From assembly GCA_902728285.1 (NCBI GenBank), contig CACVBU010000247.1, forward strand, positions 62,001 through 126,000: a DNA stretch of 64,000 nucleotides. The letters are read 5' to 3'. The translations under genes and the position numbers were made by a program. This document shows, one piece after another, positions 1 through 12,500 of the stretch. The stretch's first letter is position 1; every line of letters starts with the position of its first letter. The notes below the pieces were generated by a model. It had not been told where the DNA came from. It saw only the letters and a program-made list of their open reading frames with translations, and searched no databases. The DNA comes from Clytia hemisphaerica (taxonomy: Eukaryota; Cnidaria; Hydrozoa; Leptothecata; Clytiidae).

Positions 1-586
1 TAAAAGTTAAGAATATTTAATCAGCTTAGATCAACTCTAAAAATTATTTTTATGATTAAGTCAGATAGATTCACTAATTGACCAGTTGTCATCATTCAAA
101 GGATTTCCTTTTTTAATGGTAATTGCCAATATGTTACATCCTTTGTTAACGAAGGAAAATGTTTATTTATTTCTAAGTACCCATTTGTCATGTTTATTTT
201 GTCAATAAACTTTATAAAAACTTGTTTCACATTCTGTTTTGTAGACCCTCTTTTCATTTTATTTTGTGTTGTGATAGTTTTGTTTGAAGGTTTTATAGGA
301 CTTAAACCCAACCTTTTAAGTAGCTTTGTTTTCTGTTTTGTTTAGTTCTTTTTTTCATTTGATTTGTTTCACAACCCTCAATATTGTCATGACATTTTTG
401 TTGAATGTTTGAAAAGTCTTTAATTACAAAGTCCTGGCTAAAAAGATTATTTTCTTCTGTTTCATTAATCTTTTTGATTTAAATGTGTGCAACATAACAT
501 TTGAAAAAGATTTTGGTTGGTCCTCAATTTTGAGTGCAGTGATTGTACAGAGCAAAATGAGAAGGACAAAGTTTTCAATTTTTCAG
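1..586. other. non-coding sequence upstream of the first visible rhotekin exon
   Basis: No exon is recognised here. The stretch is AT-rich and ends in a polypyrimidine tract and AG at 585-586, which is the acceptor of the first rhotekin exon. It is therefore most simply intron or 5' flank of rhotekin. The reading frame stays open back to 485 but the part before 587 lies upstream of the acceptor and shows no similarity to rhotekin. Confidence 0.6.
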
Positions 587-3500
587 GCCCCCAAGATGGA
601 TTTGGCTGAGGAGATTCAACTTCAAATTGACGATCAAATCCGTATGAGGGAAGGGGCGATGAAATTGATGTCAGCCAGTAGCACTTTAAATCAAGCTTTG
701 GAGACAAGTAAAAATTTGCTGACAATCAATGCTCGTATTCTTGGCTTAATGTCAGCTCTACAGAAAAAGAAGCAGGAACGTGTCTTGCAAGAATATAATC
801 GCCAAAGGAGGTAGGATTACATTTCAGTCAATTGCATTTGTTCAAATTCCATTGTAAAATACCCTTTGCTAACTTTTTTGCTTTTCAATTCAATTTCTAG
901 TTCGTCGGTTACAGAATCCCCACAAGATGCTTGCACTGGTAGAATAGCAATCTCAGGTATTGTTAAATCTTTTACAATAATGCTAATTTCCAATTAAACC
1001 ATTGTTTACTGTTGAAATTCATTGAAAACGTGTCACCATTTTCAATACCAGTTTTACAGTAATAACTGCTCACATAGCTTCCTTATAATGTAATGAGAAC
1101 AACCATGATCAATCAATTCAGGCCTTTGATCAACAAGTAATTTTAAATCATAACTTTTTAGATATGAGGATTCCCTTGATGTGGCGAGATAATGTCCATT
1201 TCACTGGCAAAACAGGAGGTAAGACAATCTGAAAAAGAACACTTTGTTTCATTAATTACATTTCTTTTATAGATTTGAGAAAAAATAGATAAAGAAGTAT
1301 TAGGTTGAAAGGTTTATCTTCTGTTTTCTAGATCAGTCATATTATGCATTTGCTTTGATTCGATGTGGTGATCAAGTGCGAGATACACCGTTGTATGAAA
1401 TTACAAGCGCTGATACTGATATGTATTTTGACCTGGCTATTCCGTTGTAAGTTGAATACTTAACTTCTTAGAATATTCAATGCGACGATGAGTTGTGTGG
1501 AAAGTAATTATCAGTTTCCTCATTAAATGTATCTTATTATCTATATTTAACTTTTCTCCTTCTACTGAAGGGGGAATCAGAAAAATTATTTTAAAAAAGT
1601 ACTGTAATATTTTTTTGTGTTTTTGGGATTAATGGAGTTGATAAAAGGTGGCTTCCGTCCACCAGAACTTAATAGAAACACCATTCTAAACTTTAGTTTG
1701 TTGAGCATAAGAATTAGTGAATAAGTCAAAGCGAACTAAAAAGAAAAAGAAACTAAAAAAAAAATTATAAAATACACTACAACAAGACAAGTTCCTGGTT
1801 TGGAACTGACAGACTGGACGAGGAAATCTGGCCAAGTGTCCAATACAAACGAAAAAGCAGAATACTACTGAGGTCTCGGCAAATAACCAAGGACCAGCTG
1901 TGCGTGTGATTGGATCCACGTGCAGCTGAGCAGGTACCTCTTATTCTATCTTATTCTATTGTATTACCTTCTCAACTAATCTTTTACAACAATGATTCTC
2001 TCGCGACTGCTGCTCATTGCTATGTTATCCTGGCAACTAACCGAATGTCAGATATCTTTGAACCAAGCAAACTCATTGCTTTGCTGCAAAGTTCTCTCTA
2101 AAAATGAAATCTCGCTGTTTTCCTTTGCTATTACTTATCAGGAAAATCGATACCACCCATGCCAGACGAAAACAAGTGCCATATTACAGCAGATGCTATT
2201 AATCATTAGTGGTACTGTCGAACTCAACCCTGGCCCATCACAGAAGTTGAAATATCCCTGTGGTGAATGTCAAAAGGCAGTTTCATCTGGTGCTTCTATC
2301 GCTTGTGACCTCTGTAACCAGTGGTTTCACCTTAAATGTACCAACATGGATGATCAAATCTATCAATGCCACATCCAAGAGGAGAATTTAGAATGGCTTT
2401 GTCCAGGTTGTGCTTTAGCAGACATCTCATATAGTTTATTCGATACCTCGATCTCGTCCTGCAGCTCAACCTCTACCAACGATATCACACCCGAAAAAAA
2501 GAAAGTCAACCATCTACGTGTCGTTGTGTGCAATTTCCAAAGTATCTGGAACAAAAAACTTCTGCTTGGAAACTATTTACATAAAAACGACATAGACGTT
2601 CTCATTGGCTCTGAAACCCACTTGTCTTGTAACATTAACAATTCCTTCCAAAGCATTACCTCGCCATTCGAAAGGATCGCATAGATGGAAAAGGAGGAGT
2701 AATCTTCATCCACAGAGATAACCTCCTAGTTCAAGAACTTCCGCAGCAAAAATCTGAACTTGTATCAATTAAAATAGAATCCTATGAGAAGCCAGTAATT
2801 CTCACAGCTTGCTACAGACCCCCATCAAGCGATGCTTCTTACAACACTCAGTTAATTAAAGATATTTCCAACACTGTGAAAAAGTATAAACTGAGCCCAC
2901 ACTGGATTTGTGGAGACTTCAACCTTCCAGACATAGACTGGGAATCTAACACTATTGTCAGAAACCAATACTCAAAACAATTAAACGAAGATTTCCTTGA
3001 AGCCTTCGATGTTCTAAACCTCAATCAGCTTGTTGACTTCACAACTCGGAAAAAGCCATACTTGACCTAATTCTAACAAACCGACCTGGTCTTACTAACA
3101 AATGTGAGCCGTATGAAGGATTTGGTGACCATGAGACAGCCGTTTTTGCTGATGTTTTCTGCCATCCCCAAAAATCGAAACCTATCCAACGCAAGATCTA
3201 TGTTTGGCATCGAGCAAATATAGAAGGCCTTCAAAAGGAGATGAGTGAAGGTATGCAAAACTTCTGCACAACAAACACTACAGAAACAGACATCGATAAA
3301 TGTTGGGAAACGTTCAAGCAAATTATCTCGAATGCGCAGGACAAACATGTACCAACAAAGACCACATCTCAGCGTTTCAATCAACCCTGGTTTAACATAG
3401 TATGCAAAAAGGCAGTTCGAAAAAAGTCAAGAAGATATCGAGTTTACAAAAGAACTAAACTTGATCGAGACTGGAAAAGATACCAGGAGGCAGCAAAATT

Positions 3501-6500
3501 TGCAAGAAAGACCTGCCAAAACGTTTACAACACCTACATCAAAGAAAACATTTGCAATGATAAGAAAAATAGCAAGAAATTCTTCTCATTTGTGAAATCC
3601 AAAAGAACAGACATTTGTGGTTTATCACCTCTTTTGGGTGAAAACAACGAAATCCACACCAAAGAGGAGGAACTAGCAGAGATTCTAAATAACCAATTCA
3701 CAAGTGTCTTCACAAAAGATGATGGTGCAACCCCAACACCGTTAGGCCCTAAAGGAACAAAGATCAATGACATCATTGTTACCAAAAACGGAGTCGTAAA
3801 ACTACTTAAAGAATTGAATCCCTTTAAAGCTAGTGGTCCTGACGGAATCGGAGCCCGTATTCTAAAGGAATCAGCTGACCAAGTTGCTGACGGTCTCACC
3901 CTATTATTCAATGCATCATTAAAGCAAGGGAAAATACCCACTGATTGGAAACATGCTGTAGTCAGTCCAATCTTCAAAGGAGGAAACAAAAACAGGTCCA
4001 AAGCAGAAAATTATCGACCAATTAGCTTGACGTCTGTCACCTGCAAAGTTCTCGAACACATCGTTCATAGCCACATCATCAACCACCTCGAGGAGAACAA
4101 CTGTCTTACAGATACTCAACATGGCTTTCGCAAGAAAAGATCGTGCGAGACCCAATTGCTTCAAACCATTGATACCCTTGCTAGAGCTATCAACAACAAA
4201 GAACAAGTTGACAGTATTTTACTTGACTTTAGTAAAGCCTTCGATAAGGTATGCCATCGTAAGCTAATTATTAAACTTAAACATTATGGAGTACATGGCA
4301 ACGTCCTAACTTGGGTTACAGACTTTCTATCTCATCGCACCCAATGTGTTGTTGTTCGTGGGAAATCCTCCAAAAACTCAAACGTCATTTCAGGTGTCCC
4401 CCAAGGAACTGTCCTCGGGCCACTGCTATTCTTAATCTATATTAATGACATGCCACTTGAAGTAAAATCGAAAATTGCGCTGTTTGCCAATGATGCATAT
4501 CTTTACCGCTCATACACACCCAGGAAGACTGCGAAAAGCTTCAAAAAGACCTAGACGAATTGGTAAATGGGAAAAACAAATGGTCCATGGAGTTTCACCC
4601 AGACAAATGCTTTAACCTCAGAGTCACCTACAAACGAAAAATTCATGATAAAACCTATGAAATCCATGGTCAACAGCTAAAACTGTTAACAAAGCTAAAT
4701 ACCTCGGTGTCGTAATCTCGAATAATCTCTCTTGGAAGAATCACATCGATCTTGCCACTTCCAAAGCAAATAACACCCGAATATTCTTTCAGAGGAACCT
4801 ATCAATGGCAGACAAAGAAACACGTCTGAAGTGTTATAAAACTTTTATCAGACCAACGGTGGAATATGCAAACACTGTATGGGATCCCACTGATAACCAA
4901 TCCCTTACCCAGAAAATCGAAATGATTCAGAGAAAATCTATCCGCTGGATCTGTAGGGAATGGAGTTCAGAAGTCAGCCCAAACGATCTAAGAAAATCAC
5001 TCAAACTTGAAACACTAGAAACAAGGAGATCCAAATCGAAATTGAAAATGCTATTTGATATTTTCGTCAGGAAACAAATTCGTTGACAGCAGCATCCACC
5101 CAGCTAGACAGCGTTGTACAAATGTAAATATCAGCCAGCCCATTCAGGGCAGGATTAAATGCTATTCAAACTCATTCTTTCCATCTACCATCAAAATATG
5201 GAACAAATTACCAATTAGAACTGCAAATTTGGAAACTGAAAAAGAATTCAAAAATTCTATTGATCATAGCTTAATACTCTAGTGTACACTTAAATCTGCG
5301 CCCGTTTTTCCACTGAGTCTATGCTCACACTTATGTTTTTTTGCTACATTATACTCTAGCGACCAGCTGGACTCTTGTTCACCTCGATTCTAGTATGTGC
5401 TCTCCTTCAGCTTTAAACACCTTTTCTCATGTGACCCTGCAAATTGTGCGTCCCCTATTAGTGTACTATTTTTAACACACTTTTTATTACTGTACTATGT
5501 TTGAACTTTTTAAATTTTTCTGAATTTTAATCAAATAAATCTAATTTAAAATTGTATAAATTACCTATTTATTCTATATTTTATATCTTTATCTTAGCTA
5601 TTAAACCTTTTCATTTTTGTATTTTTACGTAGAATTTGCGAGATTAGGCATTTTTTGTCTTATGCAAATATAAAACTAGAACTAGAACACTTTCTTGTGT
5701 CTCTTCCTTAAAGAACCCCGAACGCTGGTATTAAAATTGTTTCTGTTTTCGAAAATAGCCAAAGTAAGATTTAAGTGTCAAACTTTTGATTTTTAAGCGA
5801 TGACCTACCGCCTGATTTCAAAATGGATTTTGAAGTCTACTACACCGTTCTTACAAGTAACGAAGCTCATGGCATGAAAGCCCCAAGATCATCAATGAAT
5901 TTACGAAACCAGAAAAAACAAATCCAGTTCAAGGCACCCAAGTTTTGCCTGGCTGGTCACGTCCATATTGGAGTTGATGACATTAGATCGGGCATAATTT
6001 CCAAAGATTTAACAATGGGTTTGTATTCATTTTGTAAAGCCTTGATTACTTTCTGATTTACATGCGCTTTATCAACCAGTTTAATATTTTGAACTGTATT
6101 AGTTTCATTTGAGTAGTCACTTCTTTTTCATTCTGTTGAATCAATTTAATATGTACCTTAAGTGGATAAATTTTCGGGTGTACTAATTTTCGCGAGACGA
6201 GAATTTAAAGATTTCACGTGGATTAAATTTCGCGAATCAAGGGTCTTTAAAATTTTCGCGTGGATTAAATTTCGCGAAAATGCCCTTCTTTATTTAATTT
6301 TGCGACTATATAAATTGTAACTAGAAAAGAGATGTGTTCTTTAATCGAACAAAGGCAGACAAAGTCACTCAAAAGCTTTCAAAAAACTTCAAAACTTTTA
6401 TTTTCGCAATTGTAAAATTCCAAATAATTTCGCGTGGACTAATTTTTGCAAATCAAAGGCCAAAATTCGCGAAAACAACGAAAATTAATCCACGCGAAAA

Positions 6501-9500
6501 TTTATCCACTTAAGGTAATTTCTTTCGTTCAACTTCTTAGGTGGTAAAGGAGCGAGTGGAGTTGCAGTTTTGGGTGACTTGCATGAGTTTCCCGTACATC
6601 CATTAGAGTTGTGGGGACAAATCTGCTTTCAACTGGCTGCTCAACCTGTTGACATGAAGTCTGATATTCACAAAGGACCCATCAGTATCGAGGTACATAA
6701 CAGATAAAAACTAAAAGTGTTCCCGATTTTTGCGTTTGAAAGTTTTGATGACTTGATAGATAATTACTAAAAGGTTTAAAAAGTATTACGAAACCAAATA
6801 AATCCCTCTTCAATGTTTTTCTTCACAATCTTGACCTCATGTTTACATTTTATTCCATTCACAGCTCAACAGTCCAGCAAACAAATATTACTGTATCTTA
6901 CGTCAAGATATGTTGCATTGTTGGGAAAACGAGGAACATGTCATCACTAGCCAACCCTTGAATTCCATCAAATTGACTGCTGTAAGAATTAACTCATTGT
7001 ATTCAACATTTTGATTTTCTGACCCAACTGAGTTAATTTTTCAACATCTCGAAGGTACTCTTTCTCATTGGAGCCTTATATTTTTGTTTTCTTAGAATAC
7101 CAAAGTTTCTCAGGTGCAAAGTGCAGAAGTCAACTCCGTTAAACTCTTGGTTGGAGAAACTGTGACGGCGACTTTGATCTTCGATAGCAGTACAGATTGC
7201 TTCGAATGGAAGAACGCCATCCGTCGTCAAATCAACAATATCTTATCGTGGAAATATGCTTTCGAAGAACAAATGTACATCGCAGAAATGAAAAAGAATC
7301 GACTATCTATCCCATCAACTGCTTCTTTTTACGATCAAATCAAAATCGAAGAAATCACGAGTAAGCTTTTTGATTTATTTCCACGTTAATGAATTCTTAG
7401 TTCAAATCTTTGCATGGTCAAATCATACTATCTATCGAGTAATTGGCCCAGCGCTAAGCGAGTGGGCCTTTCATTTGCAACGTTCTGTTCGTGTGTACGT
7501 GTGTCTGTCCATCCGTTTTGGTAGAAACGGCGCTTAAAACCAGTAACACACTTTTTAATTTTGCCGTCTGGAGAGGGAAAAGCTTGCTAAAGTTGGATAC
7601 TGGCTATAAAAGATATATTTTCTGATTCCGCGCTCCTTCAAAACAATTTTCAAAACAAAAAAAGATGGCGGTCGAAGCGAGGAGGTACTTAGGTTGATTT
7701 ATACTTTCTTGAACATTTTCTTTGCTTTAGTGGCCAAGAGACTTTCAAACCAAAGAAATTTTGTAATTATTTTTCTTTATAAACCTTTTTCAACATTCTG
7801 CCATATCTTATAGTCTTTGCTCAAGTTTTCATAAAGTTTTATGAGTGAAAATTCTACCTTAAATCACTTTCATTTTTAGTTTCTTGTTTTCAAAATTTCA
7901 AAAAGACTTTATTTTTAGGAAATAATGGCTTCTGATATAGAAATAAATAAACTGAAATGCAGCTGAAGTGTAAAATTGGATAAGTTTGGAACTTCTTTCT
8001 TGATGCTACACAAGAAAATAGTCACTTCAACGGTCAGTGGTGGACATGGTACCGTGAAGTCGGGTAACTTGCATCAGTAGAGGCAAACATGCATAGCCCT
8101 CAAACAGTCAAATGAAGTTAAATAAAAATAAAAATGGTAGAATAGAGCTGCGAGTGGAGCTGCGTAGTTCATTTGTTTTGAAATTTTGCTGCTTTTATTG
8201 GTCATTCATTTGAGGGCTATGCATGTTTGCCTCCACTGACACTGATGCAAGTTACCCGACTTCACGGTATGATTTTCAAACTCGACACATAATTATTTCA
8301 AGTAAACTGATTCTGGAATTTGGTAATGGACACTAAAATGGAGCTCATGTGTAAATTAGAACAAGATTGGAACTTTTTCCATGATGCTACGCGTGAAAAT
8401 GGTTATTTCTGGATCTGTCTCGTTTGAGGATTGGTGGCTTGATTTTTCAAACTCGACACAGAATTATTTCAAGTAAGCTGATTATGGAATTATGTTAACG
8501 GAGACTAAAATACAGCTCATGTGTAAATTTGAACAAAATTGGGACTTTTTCCATGATTCTACACATATTAAATGAAATGGTAATTTCTGGATGTCGCAAT
8601 AAACGGTCGGTGGCTTGATTTTTCTAACTCGACTCACATAATTATTTAAAGTATAAACTGATTCTGGAATCTGTTAATGGACACTAAAATGCAGCTCATG
8701 GGTAAAATTTGAACTAGATTGAAACATTTTTCATGGTTGCAACGCATGAACAGTGAAAATGGTCATTTCTGGATCTGTCACATTACTGTTAACTCACATT
8801 AAGGTATGTGTTCACCTTTCTTGACACATTCTCTTTAATTGATCATATCTTTAGAACAACAAATTTTTATATATCAAAAGTATATATTTTCTGAAAGCCA
8901 ATAATATTCTCTTTCTAATGGTAAAAGTTTCAGCTGAATTTAAAAAACTGGGCAGGATATAATTAAAATCTTAAGAATTTTAACCTTACCTACTTTAAAG
9001 AGGTTAAAGTCACCCATAGCTTTTGAATTTTGAAAAAATAATTTCGATACTATGTTCCCAATAGATTGAACTAAAAAAGTGTCTTGGGATTTTTTTTGGA
9101 ATTGACTTTAACTCTTTAATTTACTGCAATTCTTTCTACGTGGGTAAGACCAAAAGACATGTTGCCACCAGATACAAAGAACATTGTAACCCCGAGAAAC
9201 CCTCCGCGGTTACAACTCACATAATGACTGAAAATCATGATTTTTCCATAGATAATATGAAAGTTTTACATAATAGTAATTATCGGATCGATGAAGAGCT
9301 TTATATAAAGGAAACGCTGATCATAAGGGACCTCAAACCGGACTTGAATGAGCATGTCTCTTCATACCCCCTTGAGCTCTTTTAGGATGTATGCGTTCCT
9401 TTGTGAAATTTAACAACTTGTAATTACCTGGTAGTAATTTTTTAATTTTGTGATTTTTTGAATGTTGTAAATTGAAATTCGTTTTGATTTTTTTTTTACT

Positions 9501-12500
9501 ATACTTGTGATCATGGTGCAAAGAAGACACCGAAACGTCAAACATGAATAAAATTAAATTTTTAGTTTTCACTTTTTTTATCAAATTTATCTGGCCCAGC
9601 AAGAAATTTTAACTCTTTAAATCCTAAATTCTGTAAAAATATCGATAAAAAAGTAAATTTAAATGTGACTTTTTCAGTTATCTGTAAATTGAGGAAAAAC
9701 AACTCGGTTAGAAATAAAATCCTAAGACACTTTTTAAGTTTGATCTTTTGGGAATCTCATAAAAAAAGAATGAAGTCGATATCTAAATGCTATGGGTGAC
9801 TTTAACTTCGTTAAAAGTAGTATGGTGTGGTAAAATTTCGTTTTTTTCTACATCAATTTGAAATTTTTAACGAGATGATTGCTGTTTATTTGAGTAATCA
9901 ATGAAATGTGTCAAAAATATTACTATTCAATAGAGGTGAGAATAAACATCAGCTGAATTCTCTCTTTTGTCTTTGTTGTTTCCGAAAGAGACAATTATTT
10001 GAGTAAATAATCCATCATAAGACGAACTTTGTTTTGAAATTTAAATGGTTATAACTCTGGATCAAAAAAAGATTTTAAGATCGCGATTTTACCAAATTGA
10101 AATCCAGTGTCTTTTCTTCCACTTTGACTGAAAAAATTTTTTTTGACAAAAAATCGGAAAAAGGTGTACACATACCTTGGATTATTTACTCAAATAATTC
10201 CAGTGATCTACACTCCAATACGCTTCTTTCGATGTATGAAGTGATATGCTATGACAAGTGGAAACGGTGATAAAAAATTAACGTAAGTTTGAAAAATCTG
10301 GACAGGCCTTAATTTGCCTGAGTGATTTTTTAATTTATTTCATATTTCTCAATCCAATTCTAATGAATACTGTCTGATACTATACTTAGTCTCCACCATT
10401 TAGAATTTCTCCGAGTTCTAAGCCTTGCCTGCAGAGTTATATCTTTCAGAAGTGAATAGGCCTCACTGAAGAGATATATAGCTCTGTATTTCAACTTGCC
10501 CAGATAGGGCAGTTGTACAATTTTATCCAAGCTTCAATTTATAATTTGGATCTCAATTCAGCGAATCAACTTTTGGTCGTACGTATATTTTTGCAATTGA
10601 AAGTTATATATAATTTCTTTTTTTTACATAATAATTTATTTATTTATTTAGTTTACTTATTATAAATAGGACGAATAGCCATTGAGATATATGGAAGTGC
10701 CTGAAATACAATTAATAAAATAATAATAATAAATAATTAACTTCATGAATTTTATTAGCCTGGATATGCAGACCGTAAACTATTTCACCGTCTAGTTTTT
10801 AAAGATTATTTTTTTAGTTTACGGTCTAATCCAACTAACATGCCTGCAGGGATATTTCTCCCTGCATATGTCTGTATGTGAGTGCACCTAATTCGTTAAT
10901 TGGCGCCCACTCACTTGGCGCGGGTTTTTTTATATTTTTCTGTGGGAGCGCATAATTTATGGACATTTTCCACCTAGGACATTTTTATTCCCCCCTTGCT
11001 TATTAAGTTTTGAGATTTTTTCCAACCTCCCCCGCCTATTCCAAACCCCCCAGCTATTAGGTACCCGAGAGTATTCAACCAGGTGAACCTGCGCCTGTAG
11101 ACCCGGTTGGTTAGGAGACCATCAATAAAATTTCAAGTGTCTAACTAATGAGACGTACCGCGGTGATTTTGAAAAGATTTTTCCTGTCTTCACTTTGATC
11201 CATGTCAACAGGGTCATACATTTGCTGTTTTGCACGCTCGTTTTCAACACTTTTCAACACGTTACTTTTCGCTGGGCCTTCACGCCCAACGGGCTTCTTG
11301 TTCATTTTATTTTGTAAAGTATACTTTGAAGATTACGATATGTAAATAAGGCCATATCACATCCTTCAAACCATAAAGCTCTCTTTTCATTACAGAATGT
11401 TAACCCAATCTTTCCACCCTCAAAATAACCCTTTTCAATGATAACCCTTGACCATTTCTTACCCAGCCCTCTCCCCCTCCACTTCAGGCATCCACCAATC
11501 AAGCCACGCTGTGTTCAACGGTAAAGGCATCATCAACGAAGCTTTCAATAACCCTCCTCCCTCAACTCAAACCATCGAACAAAAAACTCCTTCACCTTCG
11601 CTCACCAACGGAACAAACCATCAACCATCTAATGACGAAAATAAGGAGGTAGTCATTCGTTTCATCTATCATAAATCTTACATCATTAATCATGGATCAA
11701 AATAAAATGATCATTTTGAACTATGTATTCTCTTTTTGTATCTGCTGTATTTGTATATCACCGTGTCATTATATCACCAAATATCACCGTATTCGAGATT
11801 TTAAAATATATTAAGGAACCGTTATTCTACGTAAGCTTGCTTTACCATTTATACTTATGCAATGAATTTCGTCTCCCCTTGTAAGCGTTTTCACCTTTAA
11901 TTCTGACCTTGCATCGATTTATTTTACTCTCAAACCGTTTTCAGAATTGGAAGCAGAGCAGTTGCGACAAGAAGCTCGACAACAATTCGGAAACAGTCCC
12001 CTCCTCTTCGACAACAGAACCCCCTCCAACAGAAGAAGGTCAAGATCCCGCTCCACAGGGTCTGCTACTACAGAACGGTCACCCACCGCCCTCAACTCAC
12101 CAGGACCCATCTACTCAACAAGACAACGAAAAACAAGTCACTTCAGATTCCCAAGTATCAGCTGATGAACAAAGCATGGTAGATATTCTACGGTTTTCTT
12201 TATTTCTTTCTAAACAAATGACTGAAATAAAATTTGCCTTGAATAACAGCTTTAGAGAGTACTTTATCTTTAAGTCTGTTTGCTTCCTTCCAGGAGACGA
12301 ATGTTGAATGTGATGACAGAAATGACCAAGCCTCTCCAATGGAAATAGAAGAAGTTGACGAGGATAAAACAGAGGAAAAAACGTGTCTCGATGAAGTGTC
12401 CGAAACAAAGACTGGCGAGGAATCAAACATCGTCGAAGTTGAGGAGAGCGAGCCCCCCTCAGATGTCATCGAAGACGTGAAAGAAGATACGGAGAACGTC

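Larger units (their letters stand above)
7440..11285. mobile_element. composite repeat block filling rhotekin intron 8
   Basis: The 4.1-kb intron 7361-11487 begins with GGCCCAGCG (near 7446) and ends with CGCTGGGCC (near 11271), suggesting one large element with inverted ends. A short GTGTGTCTGTCC-type stretch sits just inside the left end (about 7490-7520). Inside are a ~175-bp tandem repeat, a nested MITE and an inverted-repeat block with a Penelope endonuclease fragment, each listed separately. A small palindrome built on AGACCGTAAACT lies near 10773-10830, and about 10860-10930 has GCGCCCACTCACTTGGCGCG-like sequence. No host exon is visible. The unity of the whole block is inference. Confidence 0.5.

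Noticed and set aside
485..586. Upstream extension of the first rhotekin exon to an ATG at 485
   Set aside because: The polypyrimidine tract and AG at 585-586 separate it from the conserved HR1 coding part, and the extension has no similarity to the family.
11947..12165. Arg/Ser-rich frame (NRRRSRSRSTGSATTER) overlapping a rhotekin exon
   Set aside because: The phase-0 junctions on both sides support the other frame (NWKQSSCDKK...), which continues into the acidic tail.
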